A stretch of DNA of 64,000 nt from Arthrobacter sp. Soil763 (GTDB lineage Bacteria; Actinomycetota; Actinomycetes; Actinomycetales; Micrococcaceae). Below are positions 50,216-58,084 of this stretch, in pieces. Every line of letters begins with the position of its first letter. Within the stretch, counting starts at the first letter, position 1. The notes below the pieces were generated by a model. That model had not been told where the DNA came from. It did no database searches and saw only the letters and a list, made by a program, of their open reading frames with translations. Where the stretch lies: contig NZ_LMSH01000001.1 of NCBI RefSeq assembly GCF_001428365.1, positions 694,158-758,157 of the forward strand. Direction: 5' to 3'. The translations under genes were made by a program, and so were the position numbers.

Positions 50216-51346
50216 GTGGCCCCCGCCGACCATCCCCCTGCCGCCGAGCCCGCCGGCCGGCCGTGCCGCCGCCTCCGGCGCAGCTCATTCCGCCGGACAA
50301 CTTTGCGGGCCGCGGCGCTGCTGGTTGCGGTCGGTCTCGGTCTGGCCGCCTGCTCCACCGGACCGGCCGGCCCCGCGGCGTCCGGCCCGGCGGCTACCGG
50401 CACTGCGGGCGCGGCATTCCCGGTCACCATCAAGCATGTCTTCGGCGAGACCACCCTCAAGGCGCAGCCACAACGGGTGGCCACCATCTCGTGGGTCAAC
50501 GACGACGTTGCCCTGGCCCTCGGCGTCGTCCCCGCCGGGGTGCCCAAGAACGAATGGGGCGGAAACGCCCAGGGGTCCACGCCCTGGAAGGACGCGGCGC
50601 TGAAGAACCTCGGCGCCGGCTTCGGCACGGCCAAGGCCCCCGCGCAGTATTCCGAGGCCGACGGCATCAACTTCACCGAAATCGCCAAACTGAACCCGGA
50701 CGTCATCCTGGGCGCCTACTCCGGACTGACGGAGGAGGACTACAAGAAACTCAGCGAGATCGCGCCGGTCGTGGCCCAGCCGGAAATCGCCTACGGCACG
50801 TCCTGGCAAGACTCCACCGCCATCATTGGCAAGGCCCTCGGCAAGGAACCGGAAGCAGCCAGGCTCGTCGCCGACACCGAGCGGACCATCCGCGAGAAGG
50901 TGGCACAGTACCCCCAGCTGGCAGGGAAGACGTTCATCTACGGCAACCTGGAACCAGCCAAAAGCGACGGCATCAACGTCTACACCGCGAACGACAACCG
51001 GCCGCGTTTCCTCAGCTCGATCGGCATGAAGCTCGCGCCGGTGGTGGCGGACAACACGGCGGGCTCCAAGGAGTTCTTCATCCCGTGGTCGGCGGAGAAG
51101 GCCAACGAGCTGGGCGCCGACGTCTTCGTCACCTGGGTCCCGGACGCCAAAACCGCCGCGTCCATCACGAGCGACCCCCTGCTGGGCCAGATCCCGGCGG
51201 TCAAGAGCGGTGCCCTCGTGGCCGATTCCGACAACACCCTGACGCTCTCCATCTCGGCCTCGTCGCCGCTCAGCCTGCCCTGGGCGCTGGACACGTTCCT
51301 GCCCAAGCTGGCCGACGCCGCGGACAAGGCCGCTGCGGCCAGCTAG
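50216..51346 (+). CDS. Iron-siderophore ABC transporter substrate-binding lipoprotein
   Basis: Periplasmic-binding-type protein tethered to the membrane, 376 aa. N-terminal Arg cluster, hydrophobic stretch and lipobox LAAC with C46. The mature part shows the FepB/FecB pattern: HVFGETTLKAQPQRVATISW, FTEIAKLNPDVILGAYSGL, and a C-terminal lobe. GTG start with AAGGAG. First gene of a five-gene operon behind iron-box sites. It should capture a ferric siderophore; which one is unknown and no biosynthesis genes are in the window. Confidence 0.88.
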   Translation: MAPADHPPAAEPAGRPCRRLRRSSFRRTTLRAAALLVAVGLGLAACSTGPAGPAASGPAATGTAGAAFPVTIKHVFGETTLKAQPQRVATISWVNDDVALALGVVPAGVPKNEWGGNAQGSTPWKDAALKNLGAGFGTAKAPAQYSEADGINFTEIAKLNPDVILGAYSGLTEEDYKKLSEIAPVVAQPEIAYGTSWQDSTAIIGKALGKEPEAARLVADTERTIREKVAQYPQLAGKTFIYGNLEPAKSDGINVYTANDNRPRFLSSIGMKLAPVVADNTAGSKEFFIPWSAEKANELGADVFVTWVPDAKTAASITSDPLLGQIPAVKSGALVADSDNTLTLSISASSPLSLPWALDTFLPKLADAADKAAAAS

Positions 51347-51356
51347 GGCCCCGGAC

Positions 51357-52445
51357 ATGTCCCCGCTGACGACGGTGCGGCCTCCGGCCCGCCCGCCGGC
51401 CGAGGCTGCAATACCGGCCGCGCCCGGCACGCAAAGCGCTCCCGGCGCGCAGGCCAGCAGCCGGGCGGCCTGGCTGCTGGCCGCCGCCGGTGTCCTGGCG
51501 CTGGCGGCAGCAGGCTCCCTCGCCGTCGGCGCCCGCGGCCTGGACCTTGGCACCGTCTGGCAGGCCCTGGTGGCCTTCGACCCGGCCGACGGAGACCACG
51601 CCGTGGTGCGGGCCCGCGTCCCCCGCACCGTCCTGGGCCTGCTTGCCGGTGCGGCCCTGGGGCTCGCCGGCGCGGCGATGCAGGGCGTGACCCGCAATCC
51701 GCTCGCCGACCCGGGGATCATCGGCGTCAACGCCGGCGCGGCGCTGGCCGTCGTGACCGGCATCCACGTCTTCGGGGTCTCCTCGCTCGACGGGTACATC
51801 TGGTTCGCGTTCGTTGGCGCCGGCGCGGCGGCCGGGCTCGTCTACCTCATCGCGGCGCTGGGCCGGGATGGCGCGACGCCGGTCAAGCTGGCCCTCGCCG
51901 GGGCAGCCCTGAGCGCCGGCCTGTCCTCACTCCTGAACGTCGTCCTGGTCTCCAGCCAGGAGACCCTGGACCGGTTCCGCTTCTGGCAGGTGGGCGGCCT
52001 CGCCGGCCGCGACTGGTCCGCGATCGGTGCCGGGCTGCCCTTCGTGCTCCTCGGCGCGGCCATCGTCCTCGCCGCCGGCCGGAACCTGAACGGGCTGGCC
52101 CTTGGCGACGACCTCGCGAGCGCCCTGGGCCAGCGGGTGGGGCTGACCCGGGCCGTGACGGCCCTCGGCGTCGTCCTGCTGTGCGGGGCGGCGACCGCGC
52201 TGGCCGGCCCCATCGGCTTCGTCGGGCTGGTGGTTCCGCACGCCGTCCGGTTCCTGACCGGCCCGGACTACCGCTGGATCCTGCCGTTGTCCCTGGTCCT
52301 GGCGCCGGCCCTGCTGCTGGCCGCGGACGTCGCCGGCCGGGTGGTCCTGCTGCCCGGGGAAGTCCCCGCCGGCATCATGACCGCCCTGCTCGGGGCCCCC
52401 GTGTTCGTCTGGCTGGTCTCCCGGAGCAGGGCGGCGGCCCTGTGA
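51357..52445 (+). CDS. FecCD family siderophore permease, first subunit
   Basis: Membrane permease of 362 aa with about ten helices. Family motifs are VRARVPRTVLGLLAGAALGL, AGAAMQGVTRNPLADPGIIG and the ATPase-contact region GLALGDDLASALGQRVGL, then GPIGFVGLVVPHAVRFLTGPD. It starts ten bases after the binding protein and overlaps the second permease by GTGA. The two permeases form the heterodimeric channel. Confidence 0.9.
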   Translation: MSPLTTVRPPARPPAEAAIPAAPGTQSAPGAQASSRAAWLLAAAGVLALAAAGSLAVGARGLDLGTVWQALVAFDPADGDHAVVRARVPRTVLGLLAGAALGLAGAAMQGVTRNPLADPGIIGVNAGAALAVVTGIHVFGVSSLDGYIWFAFVGAGAAAGLVYLIAALGRDGATPVKLALAGAALSAGLSSLLNVVLVSSQETLDRFRFWQVGGLAGRDWSAIGAGLPFVLLGAAIVLAAGRNLNGLALGDDLASALGQRVGLTRAVTALGVVLLCGAATALAGPIGFVGLVVPHAVRFLTGPDYRWILPLSLVLAPALLLAADVAGRVVLLPGEVPAGIMTALLGAPVFVWLVSRSRAAAL

Positions 52446-53497
52446 GGAGCCCGACGGCACGACGCCCCGCCTGGCAACACCCCGCCGAGGTGGCACTTGC
52501 CCTGGCCGCGGCAGCCGTATTCGCGGCCAGTATCCTGCTTGGCAGCTACACCGTGACCGTTCCCGATTTCGTCAGGATTGTGGTTGCCGACCTGACCGGC
52601 GGGGAGAAGATTCCCGGCGCCAGCTTCATCGTGATGGAGCACAAGCTGCCCCGCGCCGTCGTCGGTGCCCTCGTCGGCGCCGCCTTCGGGGCGTCCGGTG
52701 CCCTGTTCCAGACCATGCTGCGGAACCCGCTGGCCAGCCCGGACGTGATCGGCATCAGCTCCGGCGCCAGCGCCGCGGCCGTCACGGCGATTGTGCTCTT
52801 CGGGGCGTCCGGGCCGGCAGTATCGGCGGCCGCCCTCGCCGGGGCGCTGGGCGTCGCCGCGGTGATTTACGCGCTGGCCCGCCGGGGATCCTTCGGCGCT
52901 GCCGCCGGCCGGGGGGACGCGGCCGGCAACCGGCTGATCCTCGCCGGTGTGGGGATTGCGGCCGCCCTGCACGCCGTCGTCAGCTTCCTGATGACCCGGG
53001 CGGACATCCGCACCGCGTCCGACGCCCTCGTCTGGCTTAACGGCTCCCTGAATGCCGCCAGCTGGGAGCGGGCCGCGGTCCTTGGCCTGGCCGTGGCCCT
53101 GCTGGGCCCGGCCGCCGCCGCGCTCGCCGGCCGACTGCGCATCCTGGAACTCGGCGACGATACCGCCGCGGCGCTTGGCCTGGGCGTGGGCGCCACCCGG
53201 CTCGCCGTCGTCGTGACCGCCGTTGGCCTCTCCGCGGTGGCGACGGCGGCTGCCGGGCCCGTCGCCTTCGTGGCCTTCCTCGCCGGGCCCATTGCCCGCC
53301 GCTTCGTCCGCAGGCCCAGCCTCCCCGCGGCGGCCCTCACCGGGGTGCTGATCGTCCTCGCCGCCGACTTCCTCGCGGCCAACCTCGCCCCGCTGCTGCT
53401 GGACGGAACGGTGCTGCCCGTCGGCGTCGTCACCGGTGCCATGGGCGCGCCCTTCCTGTTGTGGCTCCTCGTCACCGCCAACCGAAAGGACCCCTGA
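52442..53497 (+). CDS. FecCD family siderophore permease, second subunit
   Basis: 351 aa, about ten helices. EHKLPRAVVGALVGAAFGAS, GALFQTMLRNPLASPDVIGI and ILELGDDTAAALGLGVGATR match the family; AGPVAFVAFLAGPIARRFVR replaces the more usual GPxxFVGLxxPH form, with His lost. I use the GTG that overlaps the upstream stop; the frame upstream is a shadow of the first permease. Confidence 0.88.
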   Translation: MRSPTARRPAWQHPAEVALALAAAAVFAASILLGSYTVTVPDFVRIVVADLTGGEKIPGASFIVMEHKLPRAVVGALVGAAFGASGALFQTMLRNPLASPDVIGISSGASAAAVTAIVLFGASGPAVSAAALAGALGVAAVIYALARRGSFGAAAGRGDAAGNRLILAGVGIAAALHAVVSFLMTRADIRTASDALVWLNGSLNAASWERAAVLGLAVALLGPAAAALAGRLRILELGDDTAAALGLGVGATRLAVVVTAVGLSAVATAAAGPVAFVAFLAGPIARRFVRRPSLPAAALTGVLIVLAADFLAANLAPLLLDGTVLPVGVVTGAMGAPFLLWLLVTANRKDP

Positions 53498-53498
53498 G

Positions 53499-54401
53499 AT
53501 GGCAACCCTGCGCGCCGAGGGCGTCACCCTCAAATACGATCAGCGGACGGTCATCGAGAACCTGTCCGCCGAGCTCCCCGCGGGCCGGGTGACCATGATC
53601 GTCGGAGCCAACGCCTGCGGCAAATCGACGCTGCTGCGGGCACTGGCCCGGCTGCTGAAGCCTGCCGGGGGCACCGTCACGCTCGACGGCCGGGACATCC
53701 ACAGCCAGCCCGCCCGGGACGTAGCCCGCCGGCTGGGCCTGCTCCCGCAACATCCGACGGCGCCGGACGGCATCACCGTCCGGGACCTGGTGGGCCGCGG
53801 CCGCTTCCCGCACCAGGGCCTCTTCCGCGGCTGGCCGGCGGCGGAAACCCGCGACGACGCCGACGCCGTGCACCGCGCCCTGTCCGCCACCGGCACCCTG
53901 GGGCTGGCGGACCGGAACGTGGAGCAGCTCTCCGGCGGCCAGCGGCAGCGGGTCTGGATCGCGATGGCCCTCGCGCAGGAAACCGAGGTGCTGCTGCTCG
54001 ATGAGCCAACCACCTTCCTGGACCTCGCGCACCAGGTTGAGGTGCTGGACCTGCTCACGGACCTGAACCGCCGGCGCGGGACGACAGTGGCGATCGTGCT
54101 GCATGACCTGAACCTCGCCGCCCGTTACGCGGACCACGTGATCGCGTTGAAGGACGGCCGGATCGTGGCTGAGGGCAGCCCGCACTCGGTCGTCACGGAG
54201 GCGCTGGTCCGGGACGCCTTCGGTCTCTCGGCCAAGGTGGTCCGGGACCCCGTCGCCGGGACCCCGCTGGTGGTGCCGCTGGGGCGTCACCACGCCGGCG
54301 CCCCGGCCGCGCCGCACTCAACCGCCCGCATCCCCGCCATCCCCAACCCCGCCGCCCCCAACCCCGACATCCCCGACCCCGATCTGGAGCCCATCCTGTG
54401 A
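53499..54401 (+). CDS. Siderophore ABC transporter ATP-binding protein
   Basis: ATPase of the FepC/FecE type, 300 aa. Walker A GANACGKST (36-44), Q-loop in LGLLPQHPTAPDGITV, signature LSGGQ (144-148), Walker B LLLDEP (165-170) and switch His in IVLHDLNLA. After about residue 255 there is an odd Pro/Asn/Ile tail (IPAIPNPAAPNPDIPDPDL), made by short imperfect repeats. The start is the ATG just after the permease stop. Confidence 0.9.
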   Translation: MATLRAEGVTLKYDQRTVIENLSAELPAGRVTMIVGANACGKSTLLRALARLLKPAGGTVTLDGRDIHSQPARDVARRLGLLPQHPTAPDGITVRDLVGRGRFPHQGLFRGWPAAETRDDADAVHRALSATGTLGLADRNVEQLSGGQRQRVWIAMALAQETEVLLLDEPTTFLDLAHQVEVLDLLTDLNRRRGTTVAIVLHDLNLAARYADHVIALKDGRIVAEGSPHSVVTEALVRDAFGLSAKVVRDPVAGTPLVVPLGRHHAGAPAAPHSTARIPAIPNPAAPNPDIPDPDLEPIL

Positions 54402-55459
54402 CCGCCACCCTTCCCCCGCCGCCAGCCCCGACAGCCACCGCCGCCGCCACCGAACCCATGACCCGGGCCTTCGAGGTCACGGTCACGGCCACCGAGCAGC
54501 TCAGCCCGGGCTACCGCCGGATCACCTTCGGCGGCTACGCGCTGCGGGACTTCGGGGTGCACGGGGACACCCTGGACCTGCGGATCAAGCTCATGATCCC
54601 CTCCCGGACCGCCGACGGCTCCTCCGTCCCGCTGCCCGCCTTCCGGACCGAGGACCCTGGCTGGTACAGCGCCTGGCTGGCCCTGGACCCCGCCGTCCGC
54701 GGCACCATGCGGACCTACACGGTGCGGCAGGCCCGCCTGGACGCCGTCTACCCGGAAATCGACGTCGACTTTGTCCTGCACCGCGACGCCGCCGGCAACG
54801 CCGGCCCCGCGGCCGACTGGGCGGAAAGCGCCGCACCGGGCGACCGCCTGGTCCTGATCGGGCCGAACAACCGGGCAGCGCACTGCGTGACGGCCGGACG
54901 CTACGCCGGCATTGAATGGCGGCCGGGACTGGCCCGGCGGGTGCTCCTCGCCGGCGATGAAACGGCGGTTCCGGCCATCGGGGCGATCCTCGCCAGCCTG
55001 CCAGCGGACCTGAGCGGACACGCCATCCTCGAGGTCCCGTCGGCCGCCGATGTCCAGGAGCTGCGCTCGCACGCCGACATCGCCGTGACTTGGCTGGCCC
55101 GCGATGCCGCCGCCGGCCCCGTACACCACGGGGACCTCCTGCAGGCGGCGGTCCGCGCCGCGGTCCCGCCGCCTGGCTGGGCGGAAGCCACCTCCCCGCG
55201 CCCTCCCGCCGGCCCGGAACCCGAGGACGTCAACGTGGACCGGGACATCCTGTGGGAGACCCCGGCCCTGCTCGAAGCCGGCGGGCACGCCGGCCGGAAC
55301 CCGGGCCCTCCCGCCGGCGCCCTGCCGTTCTACGCCTGGATCGCCGGGGAGGCGGCCAGCGTCAAGGCCCTGCGGCGATATTTGGTGCGTGAGGTGGGGA
55401 TCGACCGGAAACAGGTCGCGTTCATGGGCTACTGGCGGCAGGGCAGGGCCGAACTCTAG
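54398..55459 (+). CDS. Siderophore-interacting protein (ferric-siderophore reductase)
   Basis: FAD-dependent, NAD(P)H-using reductase of 353 aa that releases iron from the siderophore in the cytoplasm. Family pattern: N-terminal Pro/Ala stretch, then SPGYRRITFGGYALRDFG, RTYTVRQARLDAVYPEIDVD with the FAD motif RxYT, VLHRDAAGNAGPAADWA, and LAGDETAVPAIGAILASLP, ending AFMGYWRQGRAEL. GTG start overlapping the ATPase stop. Last gene of the iron operon. Confidence 0.9.
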   Translation: MTATLPPPPAPTATAAATEPMTRAFEVTVTATEQLSPGYRRITFGGYALRDFGVHGDTLDLRIKLMIPSRTADGSSVPLPAFRTEDPGWYSAWLALDPAVRGTMRTYTVRQARLDAVYPEIDVDFVLHRDAAGNAGPAADWAESAAPGDRLVLIGPNNRAAHCVTAGRYAGIEWRPGLARRVLLAGDETAVPAIGAILASLPADLSGHAILEVPSAADVQELRSHADIAVTWLARDAAAGPVHHGDLLQAAVRAAVPPPGWAEATSPRPPAGPEPEDVNVDRDILWETPALLEAGGHAGRNPGPPAGALPFYAWIAGEAASVKALRRYLVREVGIDRKQVAFMGYWRQGRAEL

Positions 55460-55519
55460 GCGGCACTGCCGGTCACCTGATGTGACCCGCCTGTTCACCC
55501 CGGCGTCGGATACTCCCGC

Positions 55520-55525
55520 TACCGT
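55520..55525 (+). promoter_or_regulatory. Leaderless -10 element of the first SGNH gene
   Basis: TACCGT ends six bases before the ATG at 55532; the gap GGCGCC has no ribosome-binding site. Confidence 0.5.
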
Positions 55526-55531
55526 GGCGCC

Positions 55532-56353
55532 ATGGCCGAGAAGCTCCAGACCCCGCGTCCCGGCGGCCGGCGCCTCTACGTCGCCCTGGGCGATTCCTTC
55601 ACCGAGGGCGTGGGGGACCGCAGCAAACGGCTGCCCAACGGAGTCCGCGGCTGGGCGGACCGGGTGGCGGAGCAGCTGGCGAAAGCGGAACCGGGGTGGG
55701 AGTACGCGAACCTCGCGATCCGGAGCAAGCGGCTGCGCCACATCATCGCGGAGCAGCTGGAACCGGCGCTGGCGATGAACCCGACCCTGGTGACCCTCTA
55801 CGCCGGCGGGAACGACATCCTGGACTTCGGTACGGACATCGAGGACCTGATGGATGACTACGAGCACCTCGTTGCGGCGCTGACCGCCAGCGGCGCCACG
55901 GTCGTGCTGTTCACCGGCTTCGACGTCAAGGTCTCCGTGCTGCTCGAGCCGCTCAAGCGGCGCAACACGCTGTACAACCGGCGGGTCCGGGAGCTGGCGG
56001 CCTGGTACGGGGCGGTGCTCGTGGACTACTGGTGTTTCGACGCGTTCCACGACCCGCGGATGTGGGACACCGACCGGCTGCACATGTCCAAGGCCGGCCA
56101 CAAGTACCTCGCGGCGCAGGTCCTGGACCAGCTGGGCGTGCGGCACACCATCAGCCTGAAGGAATGGGAGCCGCCGGCCCGGCTCGGGCTGCGCGATTGG
56201 GAACGGCGGCAGCGGCGCTGGGTCCACGACTGGGTGCTGCCCCTGTTCGGCCGCAAGCTGCGCGGGGTCACGCTGGGGGACCGGCTCAGTCCGCGCTGGC
56301 CCGAGCCCGTGCGGGTCCCGGCCAAAGGCGGGCTGAAAAAACTCCTGCCCTAG
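55532..56353 (+). CDS. SGNH/GDSL family hydrolase, copy 1
   Basis: Esterase/lipase-fold enzyme of 273 aa. Block I ALGDSFTEGVGD with the catalytic Ser, block III AGGNDILDFG with Asn, and block V DRLHMSKAGHKYLA with Asp and His. No signal peptide, so it acts in the cytoplasm. The Arg/Trp-rich C-terminus (RDWERRQRRWVHDWVLPLFG) is shared in pattern with the second copy at 57284. Substrate unknown. Its TAG shares CTAG with the convergent YciI gene's stop. Confidence 0.85.
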   Translation: MAEKLQTPRPGGRRLYVALGDSFTEGVGDRSKRLPNGVRGWADRVAEQLAKAEPGWEYANLAIRSKRLRHIIAEQLEPALAMNPTLVTLYAGGNDILDFGTDIEDLMDDYEHLVAALTASGATVVLFTGFDVKVSVLLEPLKRRNTLYNRRVRELAAWYGAVLVDYWCFDAFHDPRMWDTDRLHMSKAGHKYLAAQVLDQLGVRHTISLKEWEPPARLGLRDWERRQRRWVHDWVLPLFGRKLRGVTLGDRLSPRWPEPVRVPAKGGLKKLLP

Positions 56354-56637
56354 CTGTCCAGCAGGTTCTCGTACCCGGGGGCGACCCGGCTGGCGTGGAA
56401 TTCCTCGACGTCGAACTCCGCGACGCCGTTGACGTAGAACGGGTCCTGGGCCAGGGCAGCGTCCAGGTCCGTACGGTCCGCGTTGGAGAGCAGCAGCTCG
56501 CCGGTACGGGGAATTTTGCGCCCTGCCACCATGAACACCCCCCGGTCGAAGGCGTCCTGCAGCCAGGCGACATGGGCCGGCAGGTGGAAGTCGACAATTT
56601 CTTCAGGCACCTTGTAGGTCAGGGACACAACGTACAT
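56350..56637 (-). CDS. YciI family protein
   Basis: Small ferredoxin-like-fold protein of 95 aa. MYVVSLTYKVPEEIVDFHLP, HVAWLQDAFDRGVFMVAGRK, and DPFYVNGVAEFDVEEFH contain the conserved His and Asp of the family. YciI proteins have no settled function; some act as dehydrochlorinases or muconolactone isomerase-like enzymes. A leaderless promoter precedes it on the minus strand. Confidence 0.82.
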   Translation of the reverse strand: MYVVSLTYKVPEEIVDFHLPAHVAWLQDAFDRGVFMVAGRKIPRTGELLLSNADRTDLDAALAQDPFYVNGVAEFDVEEFHASRVAPGYENLLDS

Positions 56638-56643
56638 GGCGCC

Positions 56644-56649
56644 AGCCTA
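56644..56649 (-). promoter_or_regulatory. Leaderless -10 element of the YciI gene
   Basis: On the minus strand TAGGCT ends six bases before the ATG (gap GGCGCC), as at several other genes here. Confidence 0.65.
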
Positions 56650-56692
56650 CCGCCTGGTTCGGCGCATGAAAGGGCCGCCGGAACACTTCGAA

Positions 56693-56706
56693 CTTGAATC
56701 GTCAAG
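56693..56706. promoter_or_regulatory. Inverted repeat upstream of the MarR gene
   Basis: CTTGA-ATCG-TCAAG, with a looser extension to TTCGAAcTTGA...TCAAGcTTCGA. It lies 12 bases before the -10 element of the MarR gene and overlaps the likely -35 (TTGAAT), a plausible operator. Confidence 0.55.
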
Positions 56707-56718
56707 CTTCGACCCTCC

Positions 56719-56724
56719 TAGAAT
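56719..56724 (+). promoter_or_regulatory. Leaderless -10 element of the MarR gene at 56731
   Basis: TAGAAT ends six bases before the ATG. The gap GGAGCC contains GGAG, but so close to the ATG that a leaderless start is more likely. Confidence 0.65.
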
Positions 56725-56730
56725 GGAGCC

Positions 56731-57225
56731 ATGACCGAACCGCGCTGGCTCAACGCCGACGAACGCCGGGCCTGGCTGGCCCAGCTGAGCATCAACACCC
56801 TGCTGCCCGCCGCTTTGGACACGCAGCTGCACGCCGCCGGGAAGCTGTCCCTGTTCGACTACAACGTCCTGGCCATGCTCTCGGAGGCGGAGGGACGGTA
56901 CCTGCCGATGAGTGAACTCGCGGCCCGGACCAGCGCCTCCCTGTCGCGGCTCTCGCACGTGGTGACCAAGCTGCAGAACCGCGGGTGGGTGGAGCGGCAG
57001 CCGCACCCGGGGGACGCCCGGGTTACTACGGCCCACCTGACCGACGCCGGCATGGCCACCATTGAGGGCCTGGCCCCGGCCCACGTCGAGGGGGTCCGGA
57101 CCCTGTTCCTGGATGCCCTCGACCCGGCCGATGTCGCCGACCTCGCCCGCATCGGGGAGAAAATCGTCTCGCGCCTCGACGCCAACCACTGGATCCTGCG
57201 CGAGAACAAGCTCCCGCCCGCCTGA
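56731..57225 (+). CDS. MarR family transcriptional regulator, second copy
   Basis: 164 aa. Winged helix: LPMSELAARTSASLSRLSHV, TKLQNRGWVERQPHPGDAR and a wing ending TTAHLTDAGMATIEG. The N-terminus WLNADERRAWLAQL and dimer helices are usual for actinobacterial MarR proteins. It lies between YciI (divergent) and an SGNH hydrolase gene (58 bases downstream, same strand) and may control one or both. Confidence 0.86.
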   Translation: MTEPRWLNADERRAWLAQLSINTLLPAALDTQLHAAGKLSLFDYNVLAMLSEAEGRYLPMSELAARTSASLSRLSHVVTKLQNRGWVERQPHPGDARVTTAHLTDAGMATIEGLAPAHVEGVRTLFLDALDPADVADLARIGEKIVSRLDANHWILRENKLPPA

Positions 57226-57271
57226 CCGGCCCCGCCCGGGGAGGTCCTTGGTTGCCCCCAGCAACGGATGG

Positions 57272-57277
57272 CAGACT
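57272..57277 (+). promoter_or_regulatory. Leaderless -10 element of the second SGNH gene
   Basis: CAGACT ends six bases before the ATG at 57284, with no ribosome-binding site in the gap GGGCGA. Confidence 0.5.
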
Positions 57278-57283
57278 GGGCGA

Positions 57284-58045
57284 ATGGAATTCACTGCCCG
57301 CTACGTTGCCCTCGGAGACTCGTTCACGGAAGGCGTGGGCGATGCCGATCCGGGCCGCCCCAACGGCGTGCGGGGCTGGGCGGACCGGGTGGCGGAGCAG
57401 TTGGGCGCCGCGGACCCGGGGTTCGGCTACGCCAATCTCGCCATCCGGGGGCGCAAGCTCCGCCAGATCCTGGCCGAACAGGTGGACGCCGCCGTCGCGC
57501 TTAAACCCACCCTAGTGACCATCTACGCCGGAGCGAACGACATCCTCCGCCCCCGGATCGACATCGACGACCTACTGGTCGAATACGACGCTGCTATCCG
57601 CACCCTGACGGCCACCGGCGCCACGGTGGTGATGTTCACCGGCTTTGATGCGCGGGGTTCCAAAGTTTTCGGCACCATGCGCGGCCGGACCGCGATCTAC
57701 AACGAACTCGTGCGCGGTATTGCCGGCGACCACGGCGCGCTCCTCGTGGACTACTGGCGCTTCAGCGAATACTACGACTGGGGGATGTGGGACACCGACC
57801 GGATGCACATGTCCGCCGCCGGCCACGCCAATATGGCCAAGCGGGTCCTCACCGTGCTCGAGCACGACCACTCGATCGACGTGCCGCCCATGACGCCGGT
57901 CCCGGAGCTCAGCCGGACCGACGCGCTGCGGGCGAACGCCCGCTGGGTGCGCGAATTCGCCGGCCCGTGGGTGATGCGCCGGGTCACCGGGAAGTCCTCC
58001 GGCGACGGCCTCTCGCCGCGGTACCCGTCGCTCACCCGCCTCTAA
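57284..58045 (+). CDS. SGNH/GDSL family hydrolase, copy 2
   Basis: Paralogue of the gene at 55532, 253 aa. Shared blocks are VALGDSFTEGVGD, NGVRGWADRVAEQL, YANLAIR, TLVTIYAGANDIL, TATGATVVMFTGFD and MWDTDRMHMSAAGHANMA. Catalytic Ser, Asn, Asp and His are all kept. The C-terminal tail again ends in a basic, Trp-containing region followed by GDGLSPRYP. The two copies flank the YciI and MarR genes. Substrate unknown. Confidence 0.85.
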   Translation: MEFTARYVALGDSFTEGVGDADPGRPNGVRGWADRVAEQLGAADPGFGYANLAIRGRKLRQILAEQVDAAVALKPTLVTIYAGANDILRPRIDIDDLLVEYDAAIRTLTATGATVVMFTGFDARGSKVFGTMRGRTAIYNELVRGIAGDHGALLVDYWRFSEYYDWGMWDTDRMHMSAAGHANMAKRVLTVLEHDHSIDVPPMTPVPELSRTDALRANARWVREFAGPWVMRRVTGKSSGDGLSPRYPSLTRL

Positions 58046-58084
58046 CGCACGCCCTCCAGCCCCCAGCCAAGGAGCAGCATCAGG

